Notes under the pieces: generated by a model
What the model was told of the DNA's origin: nothing
The model's input: the letters and a program-made list of their open reading frames with translations, nothing else
Databases searched by the model: none
Part shown: positions 39,112-48,590 of the stretch, in pieces
Layout: every line of letters starts with the position of its first letter
Position numbering within the stretch: position 1 is the first letter of the stretch
Made by a program: the position numbers and the translations under genes
DNA from: Anaerococcus vaginalis
GTDB lineage: Bacteria > Bacillota > Clostridia > Tissierellales > Peptoniphilaceae
Direction of reading: 5' to 3'
Length of the DNA: 64,000 nucleotides
Assembly: GCF_000307225.1 (NCBI RefSeq)
Contig: NZ_HE978620.1
Coordinates: forward strand, 12,904 to 76,903

Positions 39112-40235
39112 TTATATTATTTCAATATAAAATTCATTTGATAAATCAAATCCCTTATGGGTAAATTTAATGTTTTGGTCGATTTCAAAAAATCCTTCTT
39201 TATAAAATTTTTCAATAATTTTTCTATATTTTTTTAATAAGGAATGACCAAATTTATTTTCAAATTTTTTGAGATTTATTCCTTGGCTTTCTCTTAATTT
39301 AAAAATTATATATTCTTTTTCTCTTTCTTCTTTTGAAATAAATTCTCTAAACTCTATTGGAAATTTTCCTTCTTTTATTAATTTTTCATATTTTACAAAA
39401 TTTTTTACGTTATTATATCTAACATTTGACAAAAATCCAGCTGCTCCAAGCCCAAAACCTATATAGCCCCCTTCTGACCAATATTTTTTGTTGTGATAGG
39501 ACTCATAGGATTTTTTTGAAAAATTAGAAATTTCATACCTATTTAGTCCCAAATTTTTTAAATATTTTTCTATATAAGAAAAAATATCTCTTTCTAAATC
39601 ATCATCCATAAGCTCAAGTTTATTTTTTTATAAAGACTATAAAAATATGAGCCTTTTTCAAGAATTAGAGAATAATATGATATGTGTTCAGGATTTATTT
39701 TTTTTATTATTTCTAAATCTTTTTTTATTGATTTGAAATTTCCAGATGGTAGATTTAAAATCATATCTAAAGAAAGATTATCAAAGCCTGCTTTTCTGAT
39801 ATTTTCTATATCTTTTATGACAATTTCTTTATTATGATCTCTGCCTACTTTTTTTAAGACCTCATCGTCAAAAGATTGAACTCCAAGTGAAATTCTATTG
39901 ATGCCCATAGACTTATAGGCTTTTAATTTTTCTAAGGTCAAAGAATTTGGATTTGCTTCTATTGTAAATTCTTTTACATGACTTAAGTCAAATTTTTCAA
40001 GTAAATCTACAAGCTCTTTGATATATTTATAGTCAACATAAGTCGGAGTTCCTCCACCAATATAAATCGAATCAATTTCTACATCCATATTTTTTTGGTA
40101 TAATTTTATTTCTTTTTTTAAATTTTCAAAATAAGGCTTTATCCAAGATTCTAAATTTGGAAATGCAGTAAAGTCACAATAAAAACATTTTTTCTTACAA
40201 AAAGGAATATGAATATAGATTCCAATTTTTTCCAT
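39112..40235 (-). CDS. hemW: Radical SAM heme chaperone HemW (oxygen-independent coproporphyrinogen oxidase-like)
   Basis: HemW proteins resemble HemN but act as heme-transfer proteins. The cluster motif is C13, C17 and C20 (IPFCKKKCFYCDF), followed by IYIGGGTPTYVD and LGVQSFDD. A frame break in a T7 run near 39623-39629 divides it; one base joins KGSYFYSLYKK to KLELMDDDLERD, giving about 375 aa. The start at 40235 follows AGGAG; an ATG at 40256 is less well placed. It precedes hrcA, as in many Firmicutes. No heme-biosynthesis gene is seen in this window. Confidence 0.92.
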
Positions 40236-40261
40236 ATATGCTCCTAAAATTTTCAAAAAAA

Positions 40262-40495
40262 GTTAGGACTTATCCTAACTCAGACTGTTTAAAAGTATTC
40301 AAAGCCTCATGCTAAGAATATCATACGGAAAAAATTGATTTGATTTCAAATTTAAAAATCCGTCAAAAATCGCACTGTTTGAGCGTTAGCGAGTTTGTGA
40401 TTTTAGAATTTTCAAATTTAGAAATCTTCAATTTTTGAAGTCCGATATTCGTGCTTGAGGCTTTGTTACTATATGAAGTTAAGAGTTATCCTAAC
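40262..40495 (-). repeat. Palindromic intergenic element 2
   Basis: A 234-bp near-palindrome fills the lepA-hemW gap. Both ends are small hairpins: GTTAGGACTTATCCTAAC at 40262-40279 and GTTAAGAGTTATCCTAAC at 40478-40495. Inside, AAAGCCTCA (about 40300) matches inverted TGAGGCTTT (about 40455), then AAAAATTGA/TCAATTTTT arms, and a central AAAATCGCAC with GTGATTTT around GAGCGTTAGCGAG. It would fold into one long stem. It has no coding capacity. After the left hairpin it carries TCAGACTGTT, also found at the same place in element 1 (14756-14942). MITE-like or REP-like by structure. Confidence 0.7.
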
Positions 40496-40497
40496 TT

Positions 40498-42303
40498 TTA
40501 TTCATCATCATATTTCAAAACAGCAAGGAAGGCATCTTGTGGTATTTGTACGCTTCCTAATTGTCTCATTCTCTTCTTTCCTTCTTTTTGTTTTTCTAAA
40601 AGTTTTTTCTTTCTTGATATATCTCCACCGTAACATTTTGCAATTACATCTTTTCTCAAAGCCTTTACAGTTTCTCTTGCTATAACTTTTGAGTCAATTG
40701 TAGCTTGAATTGGAATTGCAAATTGTTGTCTTGGAATCTGATCTTTTAATTTTTCAACTATTGATCTTCCTCTTTGGTAGGCAAAATCTTTGTGTACAAT
40801 TGTTGAAAGAGCATCTACTCTGTCTTCGTTTATTTTTATATCAAGTTTTATTAAATTACTTTGTTCATAGTCTACAACTTCGTAATCCAAAGATGCATAT
40901 CCTTTTGATCTTGATTTTAAAGAATCAAAAAAGTTATAGATAACTTCGTTTAAAGGAATTTTATATTTAATTGAAACCCTATTTTCATCAATATAGGACA
41001 TATCAATTAAATCTCCCCTTCTTGTTTGGGCAAGTTCCATTATTGGACCTATATATTCTTTTGGAGTAATTATTTCAGAAATTGTGATTGGTTCTTTTAT
41101 ATAATCAATTTCTGATGGTGGCGGAAAATCATTAGGATTTTCTAATTTTTTCTCTTCATGTCCTTTTGTTTTAACCTTATAAATTACTGATGGAGCTGTT
41201 GCAATTATATCTAAATCATATTCTCTTTCAAGCCTTTCGGTGATAATATCCATATGCAAAAGTCCCAAAAATCCACACCTGAGTCCAACACCTAAAGCTT
41301 GGGAATTTTCTTGTTCAAAAACTAAAGATGCGTCATTTACTTGAAGTTTTTCTAGGGAATCTTTTAATTTATTGAACGATTCACCTTCGGCTGGATAAAT
41401 TCCAGAATAAACCATAGGCAAAACTTCCTTATAACCAGAAAGGGCTTTTTGTGTTGGATTATTTTTCAAAGTAATTGTATCACCAACTCTTGCATTTCTG
41501 ATATCTTTTATACTTGCTTCAATAAATCCTACATCTCCACTTTTTAAATCCTTGGTTTCAATCCTATTTTTCATTGTATATCCAACACCAGTTACTTCAT
41601 AAGATTTTCCACTTGCCATCATCAAAATTTCATCTCCAGCTTTTACACTTCCTTCGAAAATTCTAACATAGCAAATTACTCCCCTATATGAATCATAATA
41701 TGAATCACAAATCAAAGCTTTTAAAGGCTTATCATCGTGATCTTCTGGGGCTGGAACATTTTCTATAATATCTTCTAGGACATCTTCAATATTTAAACCT
41801 GTTTTTGCTGAAATTAGTGGAATATTTTCTGTATCAAGACCAATTTGATTTTCGATTTCTTCTTTTGTTTCTTCAACTCTTGCACTTGGCAGATCAATTT
41901 TGTTTAGAACTGGCAAAATTTCCAAATCTTGTTCAAGGGCAAGATAAGTATTTGCTAAAGTTTGTGCCTCAACTCCTTGAGATGCATCGACAACTAAAAT
42001 TGCTCCCTCACAAGCTTTAAGTGATCTTGAAACTTCATAGGTAAAGTCAACGTGGCCTGGTGTATCAATTAAATTCAAATCATAAATTTTCCCATCCTTT
42101 GCCTTATATTTTAACTTTACCGATTTTAATTTTATGGTAATTCCTCTTTCTTGCTCAAGTTCCATACTATCGAGCATTTGCTCTTCAATATCTCTTTTTG
42201 CAACAGACTGAGTTTTTTCTATGAGTCTATCTGCAAGAGTCGATTTTCCATGGTCAATATGAGCAATAATAGAAAAATTTCTTATATTTTCTTTTTTCTT
42301 CAT
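40498..42303 (-). CDS. lepA: Elongation factor 4 (LepA)
   Basis: This translational GTPase helps stalled or assembling ribosomes. At 601 aa it is full length. G1 is [15 protein letters not shown]3 is DTPGHVDF, and G4 is LNKIDLP. The LepA-specific C-terminal domain is present ([25 protein letters not shown]). The ATG at 42303 overlaps the lepB stop by one base, so the two are translationally coupled. Confidence 0.98.
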   Translation of the reverse strand: MKKKENIRNFSIIAHIDHGKSTLADRLIEKTQSVAKRDIEEQMLDSMELEQERGITIKLKSVKLKYKAKDGKIYDLNLIDTPGHVDFTYEVSRSLKACEGAILVVDASQGVEAQTLANTYLALEQDLEILPVLNKIDLPSARVEETKEEIENQIGLDTENIPLISAKTGLNIEDVLEDIIENVPAPEDHDDKPLKALICDSYYDSYRGVICYVRIFEGSVKAGDEILMMASGKSYEVTGVGYTMKNRIETKDLKSGDVGFIEASIKDIRNARVGDTITLKNNPTQKALSGYKEVLPMVYSGIYPAEGESFNKLKDSLEKLQVNDASLVFEQENSQALGVGLRCGFLGLLHMDIITERLEREYDLDIIATAPSVIYKVKTKGHEEKKLENPNDFPPPSEIDYIKEPITISEIITPKEYIGPIMELAQTRRGDLIDMSYIDENRVSIKYKIPLNEVIYNFFDSLKSRSKGYASLDYEVVDYEQSNLIKLDIKINEDRVDALSTIVHKDFAYQRGRSIVEKLKDQIPRQQFAIPIQATIDSKVIARETVKALRKDVIAKCYGGDISRKKKLLEKQKEGKKRMRQLGSVQIPQDAFLAVLKYDDE

Positions 42304-42851
42304 TATCTATTTTCCTTATCTACAAATCCTATATCATAAATTGGGAAAAATCTTAAAAATGCATGTCCAACAATTTTTTCTTGTGCAATTGGTCCGAAAT
42401 TTCTGGAATCATTGCTTGCATTTGGAAGTCTATTATCTCCCATAACAAAATATTCTCCATCCTTAATTTCCCATGAAGAATTTTCGTTAGTTGGTAGCGT
42501 TTCATCATTATTTATATAATTTTCCTCATAAATTTCTCCATTTACATATACGTTGCCATTTTTTATTTCAATATTATCTCCAGGCATACCAATTATTCTT
42601 TTTATATATAAAATACCATTTTGATCAGGAGCATCAATTATTACAATATCTCCCCTATTATATCCTTTAAAATGTTTTGAAACCTTATCAACAAACAGCA
42701 TATCACCGCTATGTAAAGTATTTAACATAGAATTTCCTTCGACTTTTGTTGCATCCATTATAAAAATTTTTATAAAAAACGCTATAACTAATGCTAATAA
42801 TATTGTTTTTATCCAGTCAAGAAATTCCAATCCTTTAGATTTTTCTGTCAT
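42303..42851 (-). CDS. lepB: Signal peptidase I
   Basis: This membrane serine protease removes signal peptides. The 182-aa protein has one N-terminal membrane segment (about 13-31), the catalytic Ser41 in EGNSMLNTL and Lys84 in [13 protein letters not shown], and the box E motif [13 protein letters not shown]. It is the short Gram-positive form. AGAGAGGTG precedes the ATG at 42851. It heads a transcription unit with lepA. Confidence 0.97.
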   Translation of the reverse strand: MTEKSKGLEFLDWIKTILLALVIAFFIKIFIMDATKVEGNSMLNTLHSGDMLFVDKVSKHFKGYNRGDIVIIDAPDQNGILYIKRIIGMPGDNIEIKNGNVYVNGEIYEENYINNDETLPTNENSSWEIKDGEYFVMGDNRLPNASNDSRNFGPIAQEKIVGHAFLRFFPIYDIGFVDKENR

Positions 42852-42873
42852 ATTACACCTCTCTCATTTTATA

Positions 42874-42902
42874 ATTATAAACGAATATTACAAAAGTTCC
42901 AA
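42874..42902 (-). promoter_or_regulatory. lepB-lepA promoter
   Basis: On the minus strand TTGGAA (42897-42902), a 17-base spacer and TATAAT (42874-42879). Confidence 0.75.
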
Positions 42903-42931
42903 ATATTTTAGTATTATTATTTTATAAAGAT

Positions 42932-42960
42932 TTGTAATAAATATTGTTTTATGGTAAAAT
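42932..42960 (+). promoter_or_regulatory. rpsT promoter
   Basis: TTGTAA (42932-42937), 17 bases, TAAAAT (42955-42960) preceded by TGG (extended -10). It is divergent from the lepB promoter. Confidence 0.78.
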
Positions 42961-42991
42961 AAATCAGTCGATATAAATTGGGGGTGAAAAA

Positions 42992-43258
42992 ATGGCAAAT
43001 ATTAAATCAGCAATAAAAAGAATTGATGTAACAAGAAAACAAACTGCTAGAAATAAATCAGCAAAATCTGAAATTAAAACATACATTAAAAAATTTGAAG
43101 AAGCTATTGCAAATAATGATAGTGAAAAAGCTAATGAACTTTTCAAAACTGTTGATAAAAAAGTAAAAAAAGCAGCAGCTAAAAACATAATTCACAAAAA
43201 TCAAGCTAGTAGAACAGCTTCAAGATTAGCTAAAAAATTAAATTCATTAAACGCTTAA
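42992..43258 (+). CDS. rpsT: Ribosomal protein S20
   Basis: This 88-aa, Lys-rich helical protein starts MANIKSAIKRIDVTRKQTARN and ends in AKKLNSLNA, typical of S20, a 30S subunit protein binding 16S rRNA. GGGGGTG precedes the ATG at 42992. It is a single-gene unit with its own promoter and terminator, transcribed opposite to its neighbours. Confidence 0.97.
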   Translation: MANIKSAIKRIDVTRKQTARNKSAKSEIKTYIKKFEEAIANNDSEKANELFKTVDKKVKKAAAKNIIHKNQASRTASRLAKKLNSLNA

Positions 43259-43270
43259 TTTTTAATCGGT

Positions 43271-43326
43271 TCATTCAAACTTGCGACTTAGAAAAGTCGC
43301 CAAGATAAGAATGAGTCGATTTTTTT
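43271..43326 (+). terminator. rpsT terminator
   Basis: The outer arms TCATTC (43271-43276) and GAATGA (43309-43314) enclose an inner stem GCGACTT/AAGTCGC with a four-base loop; a T-run follows from 43320. It overlaps the end of holA. Confidence 0.82.
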
Positions 43327-44337
43327 ATTTGGAAAATTTTTCTATAAACATTAACATATTCAAATTCATATCAAAATCTTCACTTTTTTGTTTTAAATCA
43401 CAAGAATATAAAAAATCTTGCAAATCAAATAATTCATCCAAAGAAAAATTCCCAATAAAGCCCTTATCTTTTCTAAGCTCAAAACTTGATATAGCCAAAG
43501 ATTTTTGCATAAAAGAATCATTGTAAGAATCTCTTGTAAGAATTTTTATGCCAATTAAATTTCTAATGTGCCTAACTAGCATATAGAAAATTTTAAATAT
43601 TTCATCTATGTCCTTTGCCATATATAAGTATGTGTTCATGGCAGTTTTTGTATCTCTTTGAGATAAGGAATCTGTTAGGTTAAAAATATTAAGATCTAAA
43701 ACTTGATCTAATTGATCGTGAACATCTTCTAGTAAAACTTCGTCTTTATCTGAATTTGCAATAATCTTGTCGACAGTATTTACAACTTCATAAAGATCAA
43801 TTTGTGAATTTTTATTTAGGTATGAAAATCTTTCAATTATTTCATTTATATAGGTCTTTTTTATTTTTTCTTATTTTTTACAAATCTTTTTCCAATAAAT
43901 GATACCAATTCATTATTATTTAATCTTTCAATTTCAACAATTTGCCCATATTTTTTTATTGCCTTATAAAATTTTCCCTTAAATATGTTTTCTTCAGAGA
44001 TAATGATAAAGGTTAAAAAATCTGCCAAATTTTCAATTTCCTCAACAATTAAATTGCAAATATCTTCATATTCTTTTATATTATTTTTTGATAAGTCTAT
44101 ATTTCGCCAAACTAGGACTTTTTTATCCTCCATTACAGGATAGGTATCCATAGCTGTTTTTATATCCTCTATGGTCTTTTTCCCCTTGATTTCAATGTAA
44201 TTAAAGTCAGGAAAGGAAATCAAATCCTTAGCTTGCTCTATTACTGTTTCTTTTAAATATTCTTCTTTTGAGTCAATTAGATAAATTCCCCTACTTTTTT
44301 TATTAAAAAGCTCTGTCATAAATTCCTTATAATTCAT
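43325..44337 (-). CDS. holA: DNA polymerase III delta subunit (clamp-loader, HolA)
   Basis: The delta subunit opens the sliding clamp. The N-terminal 158 residues (NYKEFMTELFNKKSRGIYL, YEDICNLIVEEIENL, ERLNNNELVSFIGKRFVKN) match the delta AAA-like domain. After one base is added near 43861-43871 the frame continues through TYINEIIERFSYLNKNSQID, DLNIFNLTDSLSQRDT and the C-terminal helical collar to 43325, giving 337 aa. Its start overlaps the comEC stop by four bases, the common Firmicute comEC-holA arrangement. Confidence 0.9.
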
Positions 44338-46513
44338 CTAAAAAATCCTCCTTTCACATATTTTTTTACCTTAAATGAATTTTTGTAAAAATCTATCTCA
44401 CAAAATCCATCAACTTGAGTATTGTAAGTCCTTATATTTTTCAAATTTTCTAAAACTTCTTTTGAAGGATGCCCATAAGAATTTTTCCTCCCTGAAGAAA
44501 TTAGGGCAACTTTCGGACTTGTAAGTTTAACAAATTTTTTTGAAGTTGAATATTTTGATCCGTGGTGAGAAACTTTTAAAATATCAATATCCCTTGCAAC
44601 TTTTTCTTCAAATTCTCCTGGCAAATCACCCATAGTCAAAATCTTAAAATTATTTATCCTAATTAAAAGTGGCATAGAATTAGAATTTTCTTCACCCGAG
44701 AAATTTTCTAAACACTCCACCGTAAAATTTTTTCCCTTATAGACATCTCCCTCTTTCATTTCCAAAAAATCATATTTTTTGCCTAAATTTTTGTTATATT
44801 TATTTGAAATTACAGGACCTACATCAAATTCTTTATTTAACTTATCAAGACCACCAACATGATCCTTATCTTCATGCGAAATAAAAACAGCCTTGATTTT
44901 TTTAACCCCTCTTGCCTTTAAGTAAGGAATGGCAATTTTTTCAGATGAAGAATAATTTTTATAGGCAATTTCTCCACAATCAAACAAATAAAAATCATTT
45001 TTATCTTCTACAATAAAAAAATCTCCCTGACCTATATCAAGCATTTGATAAGAAATCGGCTTATTTTTCTCCCTTACTATAGAAAAAATAAGTATAAGCA
45101 TAGAAATAATAAGAAATTTTTTCGCCCTTAATTTTTTATTTTTAAATCTTACAAGAATAAATAAAAGTATCAAATAATAAAAGCTTATTAAAATTGATTC
45201 TTTGGGAAAATCTATACCAAAAATCGTAAAAGCATTTAAAAATCTACTAACATCTAAGATAGATTTTATCAAAAAATCCAAAATAATAAAAAAAATGGAC
45301 AAAAATCCACCCATAAGTGGATAGAGAAAAATTATTGCAAATATTATGTACAAGGCTATTGAAAAAATTGGAACTATCACAAAATTCGCAAAAAAACTAA
45401 GCAAATTTATGTAGCCATAATAATAAATTATATGAAAAGCCAAAGTAATTTGTAAAATCCCTATAAAAATCATATATTTTTTCAAATAAGAATATTTTTT
45501 TCCAACAACAAGGTTTGGATAAATGGCATAAATTGCAAAACCAGCTAAAAATGAAAGAAAAAATCCTGAATTAAAGATTGCAAAAGGATTTATAAATAAA
45601 ATAATTAGCATGGCAAGGATTAAATTTTTTTCCATATCTTTTCCCTTTTTAAATAAAAATGCCAAAAAAGAGAGGCTATAAATAATTAAAACTCTCAAAA
45701 CTGAAAAAGGAAAAGATATTAAATAAGCATAAAATAGGCAAAGAGCCAAGGATATAGGATAGGCTAACTTATAAGAAATTTTTGACCTTATTAATAAAAA
45801 TAAAATCAAAGTCATAAGAAGGTCAATATGAAGACCTGAAATTGCCAAAATATGAGCTAGACCTAACTTTGAAAGATCATCCCTATTTTCAAATTTTTCC
45901 GAAAGTATAACAGCTTTTACAAAAGAAAAAGATTCTTTGGATAAATTTTTCCCAAAAATTTTATTAATATAAGCCCTGAAATTTCTTTTTATCTTCAAAA
46001 AAATAGAAGAAGATTGACCTAATCTTTCGTAAGATTTTATATCAAGTTTAGTTTTAATTTTTTTAGAAAGTAAATACTTCCTATAAGAAAACAAAAAGGG
46101 ATTTGTATTGGAATTAGGCCAAGAAATATCACAATTTGCCCTTATCCTATCCCCAATTTCAAAATTTTTATCAGAAATAAAAGAAGATTTCTCCCCTATA
46201 TTTTCAATCTTATTTGTAGCTTTCACATAATAGGTATAAGAATCCTTATTTTTTATTTTATCAAGTACAGTTAAATTCAAATCCAAATTTTCATGACCAT
46301 CAAGCTTATAAGAAGAAAAAGAAAAAAATGCCAAAAAAATCCCCAAGGAGAAGCCAAAAAATAAAAAAGAAAGGGAAGATTTTTTTAATAAAAATAAAAT
46401 TCCACATACAAATAAGCTTATAATTACAAATAAAAAATTATAAGCTTCAAAATAAGTAAAAATTCCAATTCCTGAAATTAATGAAATAAGTAAAAAAATA
46501 ATTTTTTTCTCAT
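44334..46513 (-). CDS. comEC: ComEC/Rec2 DNA uptake channel
   Basis: ComEC forms the channel that brings single-stranded DNA across the membrane in natural transformation. The protein has an N-terminal DUF4131-like region, the Competence domain (LGLAHILAISGLHIDLLM) with many membrane segments, and a C-terminal metallo-beta-lactamase domain with ISHEDKDHVGG and KVSHHGSKYS. The frame is open back to an ATG at 46553, but TAGGAG lies exactly before an ATG at 46513 in another frame (MRKKIIFLLISLISG after one base is added to the A7 run), which makes the more natural start. About 727 aa from there. All domains are intact. Confidence 0.9.
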
Positions 46514-46557
46514 AAGATTCTCCTAATCTTATTATAACATACCAATAATTCATATTT

Positions 46558-46583
46558 ATAAAATTATAAAATTATAAAATTAT
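46558..46583 (+). repeat. Short tandem repeat, ATAAAATT x 3.25
   Basis: Three perfect copies of the 8-mer ATAAAATT plus AT lie between the divergent comEC and HIRAN genes. A TATAAT follows at 46594-46599 and could be the -10 of the downstream gene, though its -35 is poor. Confidence 0.7.
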
Positions 46584-46670
46584 TTTTTTGAAGTATAATA
46601 TTATAAGCAATAAAATTTCATGAATTTTACAATAGGATTGATTCAGTTTAAAAATAAAATAGGATTTAAT

Positions 46671-47739
46671 ATGAATAAATTAACTAAGATTTTTAAGATA
46701 GCAGTAACCACATTAACTATGATCATGTTAATATTAATTTTCTTCATAAATAAAGACGTTACATTCACTATTATATTATCTATTATAATATTGAATTTTA
46801 TTCTTTTAATATATGAAAATAATAAATTATCAAAATTTTTAAATATTAACGAAGAAATAAAAAAACTAGAAGAAGAAAAAGCAAAATTAGATTTAAAAAT
46901 ATCAAAACAAAAATATGTTAATAATGCATATAATAAAAATCTTAAATTACAAAAAGATGTAGATGAGTTAAATTTACAAATCAATAATTTAAAATTAGAA
47001 AAAATGAGTTAAAACAAAATTTTTCAAATATAAGTTCAGAAAATGATAATTTATTAAAAAAAGTATCTTCATTAGAATCTATTAATGAAAGATTAAATAA
47101 TGAAATTGAATTATTAAATTTAAAAAAGAATCAAATAATAAAGATGAAGATAATAAATTTGTAGATACTGATAAAAATTATTACCAAGAATTTTATAATT
47201 ATTTCACAGAAGATTATATTGATGATAATGTAGATGTCAGTTCATTAAATAATAAAAATAAAATTATATCAACCTATGTAGCTGGTACAAAATATAAAAA
47301 TTCAGATGGAACAAATAGACAAAATATAATTAAAAATTATGTTAAAGATAATCATGATAGTGATTCTTTTGATAAAAATGACTATGATTACGTAAGTAAT
47401 AAAGAAATAGAAGAAGAATCTGGGCTTTTAGATATAGAGTATTATCAATATGAATTAACTGAATATAATTCTATAGAATTAGAAAGAGAACCTGATAATC
47501 CGTATGATGAAAATGCAATAAAAATTATACATAATAAAATGGGACAAATTGGATATATTCCTAGAAAAGATACTGAAAAAGTAAATCAAATTTTATCAAA
47601 CAAAGAATTGGATGTATCTTATAAAATAATTTTGCTAGGAGGAAGGTATAAATATTTTGATACAAATTCTTATAAAGTAAGAATAAAATCTAAACCTTTT
47701 AACTTTAATTTGGATATAACTTACAAATACAGTAAATGA
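46671..47739 (+). CDS. Membrane-anchored coiled-coil protein with HIRAN domain
   Basis: After two one-base additions (A-runs near 47001-47006 and 47126-47131) this is one protein of about 356 aa. Two membrane segments lie at about 8-26 and 31-48. A long Lys/Glu/Leu coiled coil covers about 52-155. A C-terminal HIRAN-type domain follows, with STYVAGTKYKNSDGTNRQNI, then ELEREPDNPYDENAIKI and GQIGYIPRKDTEKV. HIRAN domains bind DNA ends or damaged DNA in SNF2-type helicases and also occur alone in bacteria; a membrane-tethered form is unusual. AGGA precedes the ATG at 46671; an earlier ATG at 46620 has no ribosome site. Its role is unknown. Confidence 0.78.
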
Positions 47740-47784
47740 TTAAAATTAATTCTATTAAACCAGATATTATTTCCTAACATATGA

Positions 47785-47790
47785 TATAAT
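47785..47790 (+). promoter_or_regulatory. Extended -10 promoter of the AlaX-like gene
   Basis: TATAAT preceded by TGA (a TGn-extended -10) lies 17 bases before the ATG at 47808; AGAGG falls between. The leader would be very short. Confidence 0.55.
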
Positions 47791-47807
47791 GATTTAGAGG
47801 TAATTTT

Positions 47808-48554
47808 ATGAAAGATTTGCTATACATTAGTCATCCACATATAAATCAAATAAGTGCAAAAATTATAAAAAGAAAGTATGAAGATGAAAATACAAAAATA
47901 ATTTTAGATAGGAGCATTTTTATTCCAAAATCTTCCTATCTCTTGGACGAAAAGCCCAAAATTTCTGAAAACGAGCTTTTAGATGTCGAGTTTATAAATG
48001 GGAATTTGGTTCACACCATAAAAAATAAGCCCCAAAAATCTTCTGTAAATCTTTATATAGATAAAAAAAATAGGGAAAAAAATTTATCCTACAACACCGC
48101 TTTTTACATTTTTAAATCACTTTTTTATAAATTTTATAACACTGACAAGCTAAGTTTAAAAATAAAAAACTCTTATGGGCAAATAAAAATTTCTAATTTC
48201 TATGAAGATTTTTTTGCCGATGATTTTTTAAAAATTTTTAACAAAATAATTGACTTGGGATTAAAAATAAACAAAGATAGAGATTTTGTTTGGATAAATG
48301 GGCTTGAAAAATTCGAAAATTCTGGAGTTTACTTAAACAATACAAAATATTTAGAGGGAATTTCAATTTTTTCCATTGAACAAATTGAAAAAAACCTATT
48401 TATTGACTTTATTACAGGAGATGACTATAAAAATTTCACAGAAAATAATATAAAAATAATTGAAAATATCAAAAAAATCTCTTTTGAAGATATATCTTCT
48501 TCAGAAAAAATAAGAAAAATAATTTCTACAATTCAAAAATCAAAGCCTATTTAA
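47808..48554 (+). CDS. Unknown protein resembling a zinc-less AlaX alanyl-tRNA editing protein
   Basis: The 248-aa protein follows the AlaX/AlaRS-editing plan. An N-terminal beta region has KIILDRSIFIPKSSYLLDEK where AlaX has LDxTxFYPEGGGQ. A central helix (SYNTAFYIFKSLFYKFY) stands where AlaX has the HxxxH zinc site. A C-terminal part, SGVYLNNTKYLEGISIFSIE, stands where AlaX has CGGTHVxNTxEIGxxKIxKIE, followed by LFIDFITGDDY for RIxFVAGxRA. All expected zinc ligands are missing, so a catalytic editing role is doubtful. It lies head to head with leuS across a shared terminator. This assignment is by eye and is tentative. Confidence 0.55.
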   Translation: MKDLLYISHPHINQISAKIIKRKYEDENTKIILDRSIFIPKSSYLLDEKPKISENELLDVEFINGNLVHTIKNKPQKSSVNLYIDKKNREKNLSYNTAFYIFKSLFYKFYNTDKLSLKIKNSYGQIKISNFYEDFFADDFLKIFNKIIDLGLKINKDRDFVWINGLEKFENSGVYLNNTKYLEGISIFSIEQIEKNLFIDFITGDDYKNFTENNIKIIENIKKISFEDISSSEKIRKIISTIQKSKPI

Positions 48555-48590
48555 AAGGCCCTTGCATTAAATTTTGCAAGAGCCTTTTTT
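48553..48590 (+). terminator. Bidirectional terminator between the AlaX-like gene and leuS
   Basis: AAAGGCCCTTGCA pairs with TGCAAGAGCCTTT (one mismatch) around a loop of TTAAATTT, followed by seven T on the plus strand and AAAA to its left. It serves both converging genes. Confidence 0.88.

Noticed and set aside
40262-40495. Insertion sequence
   Set aside because: Inverted ends are present but no transposase frame fits; at most a non-autonomous element.
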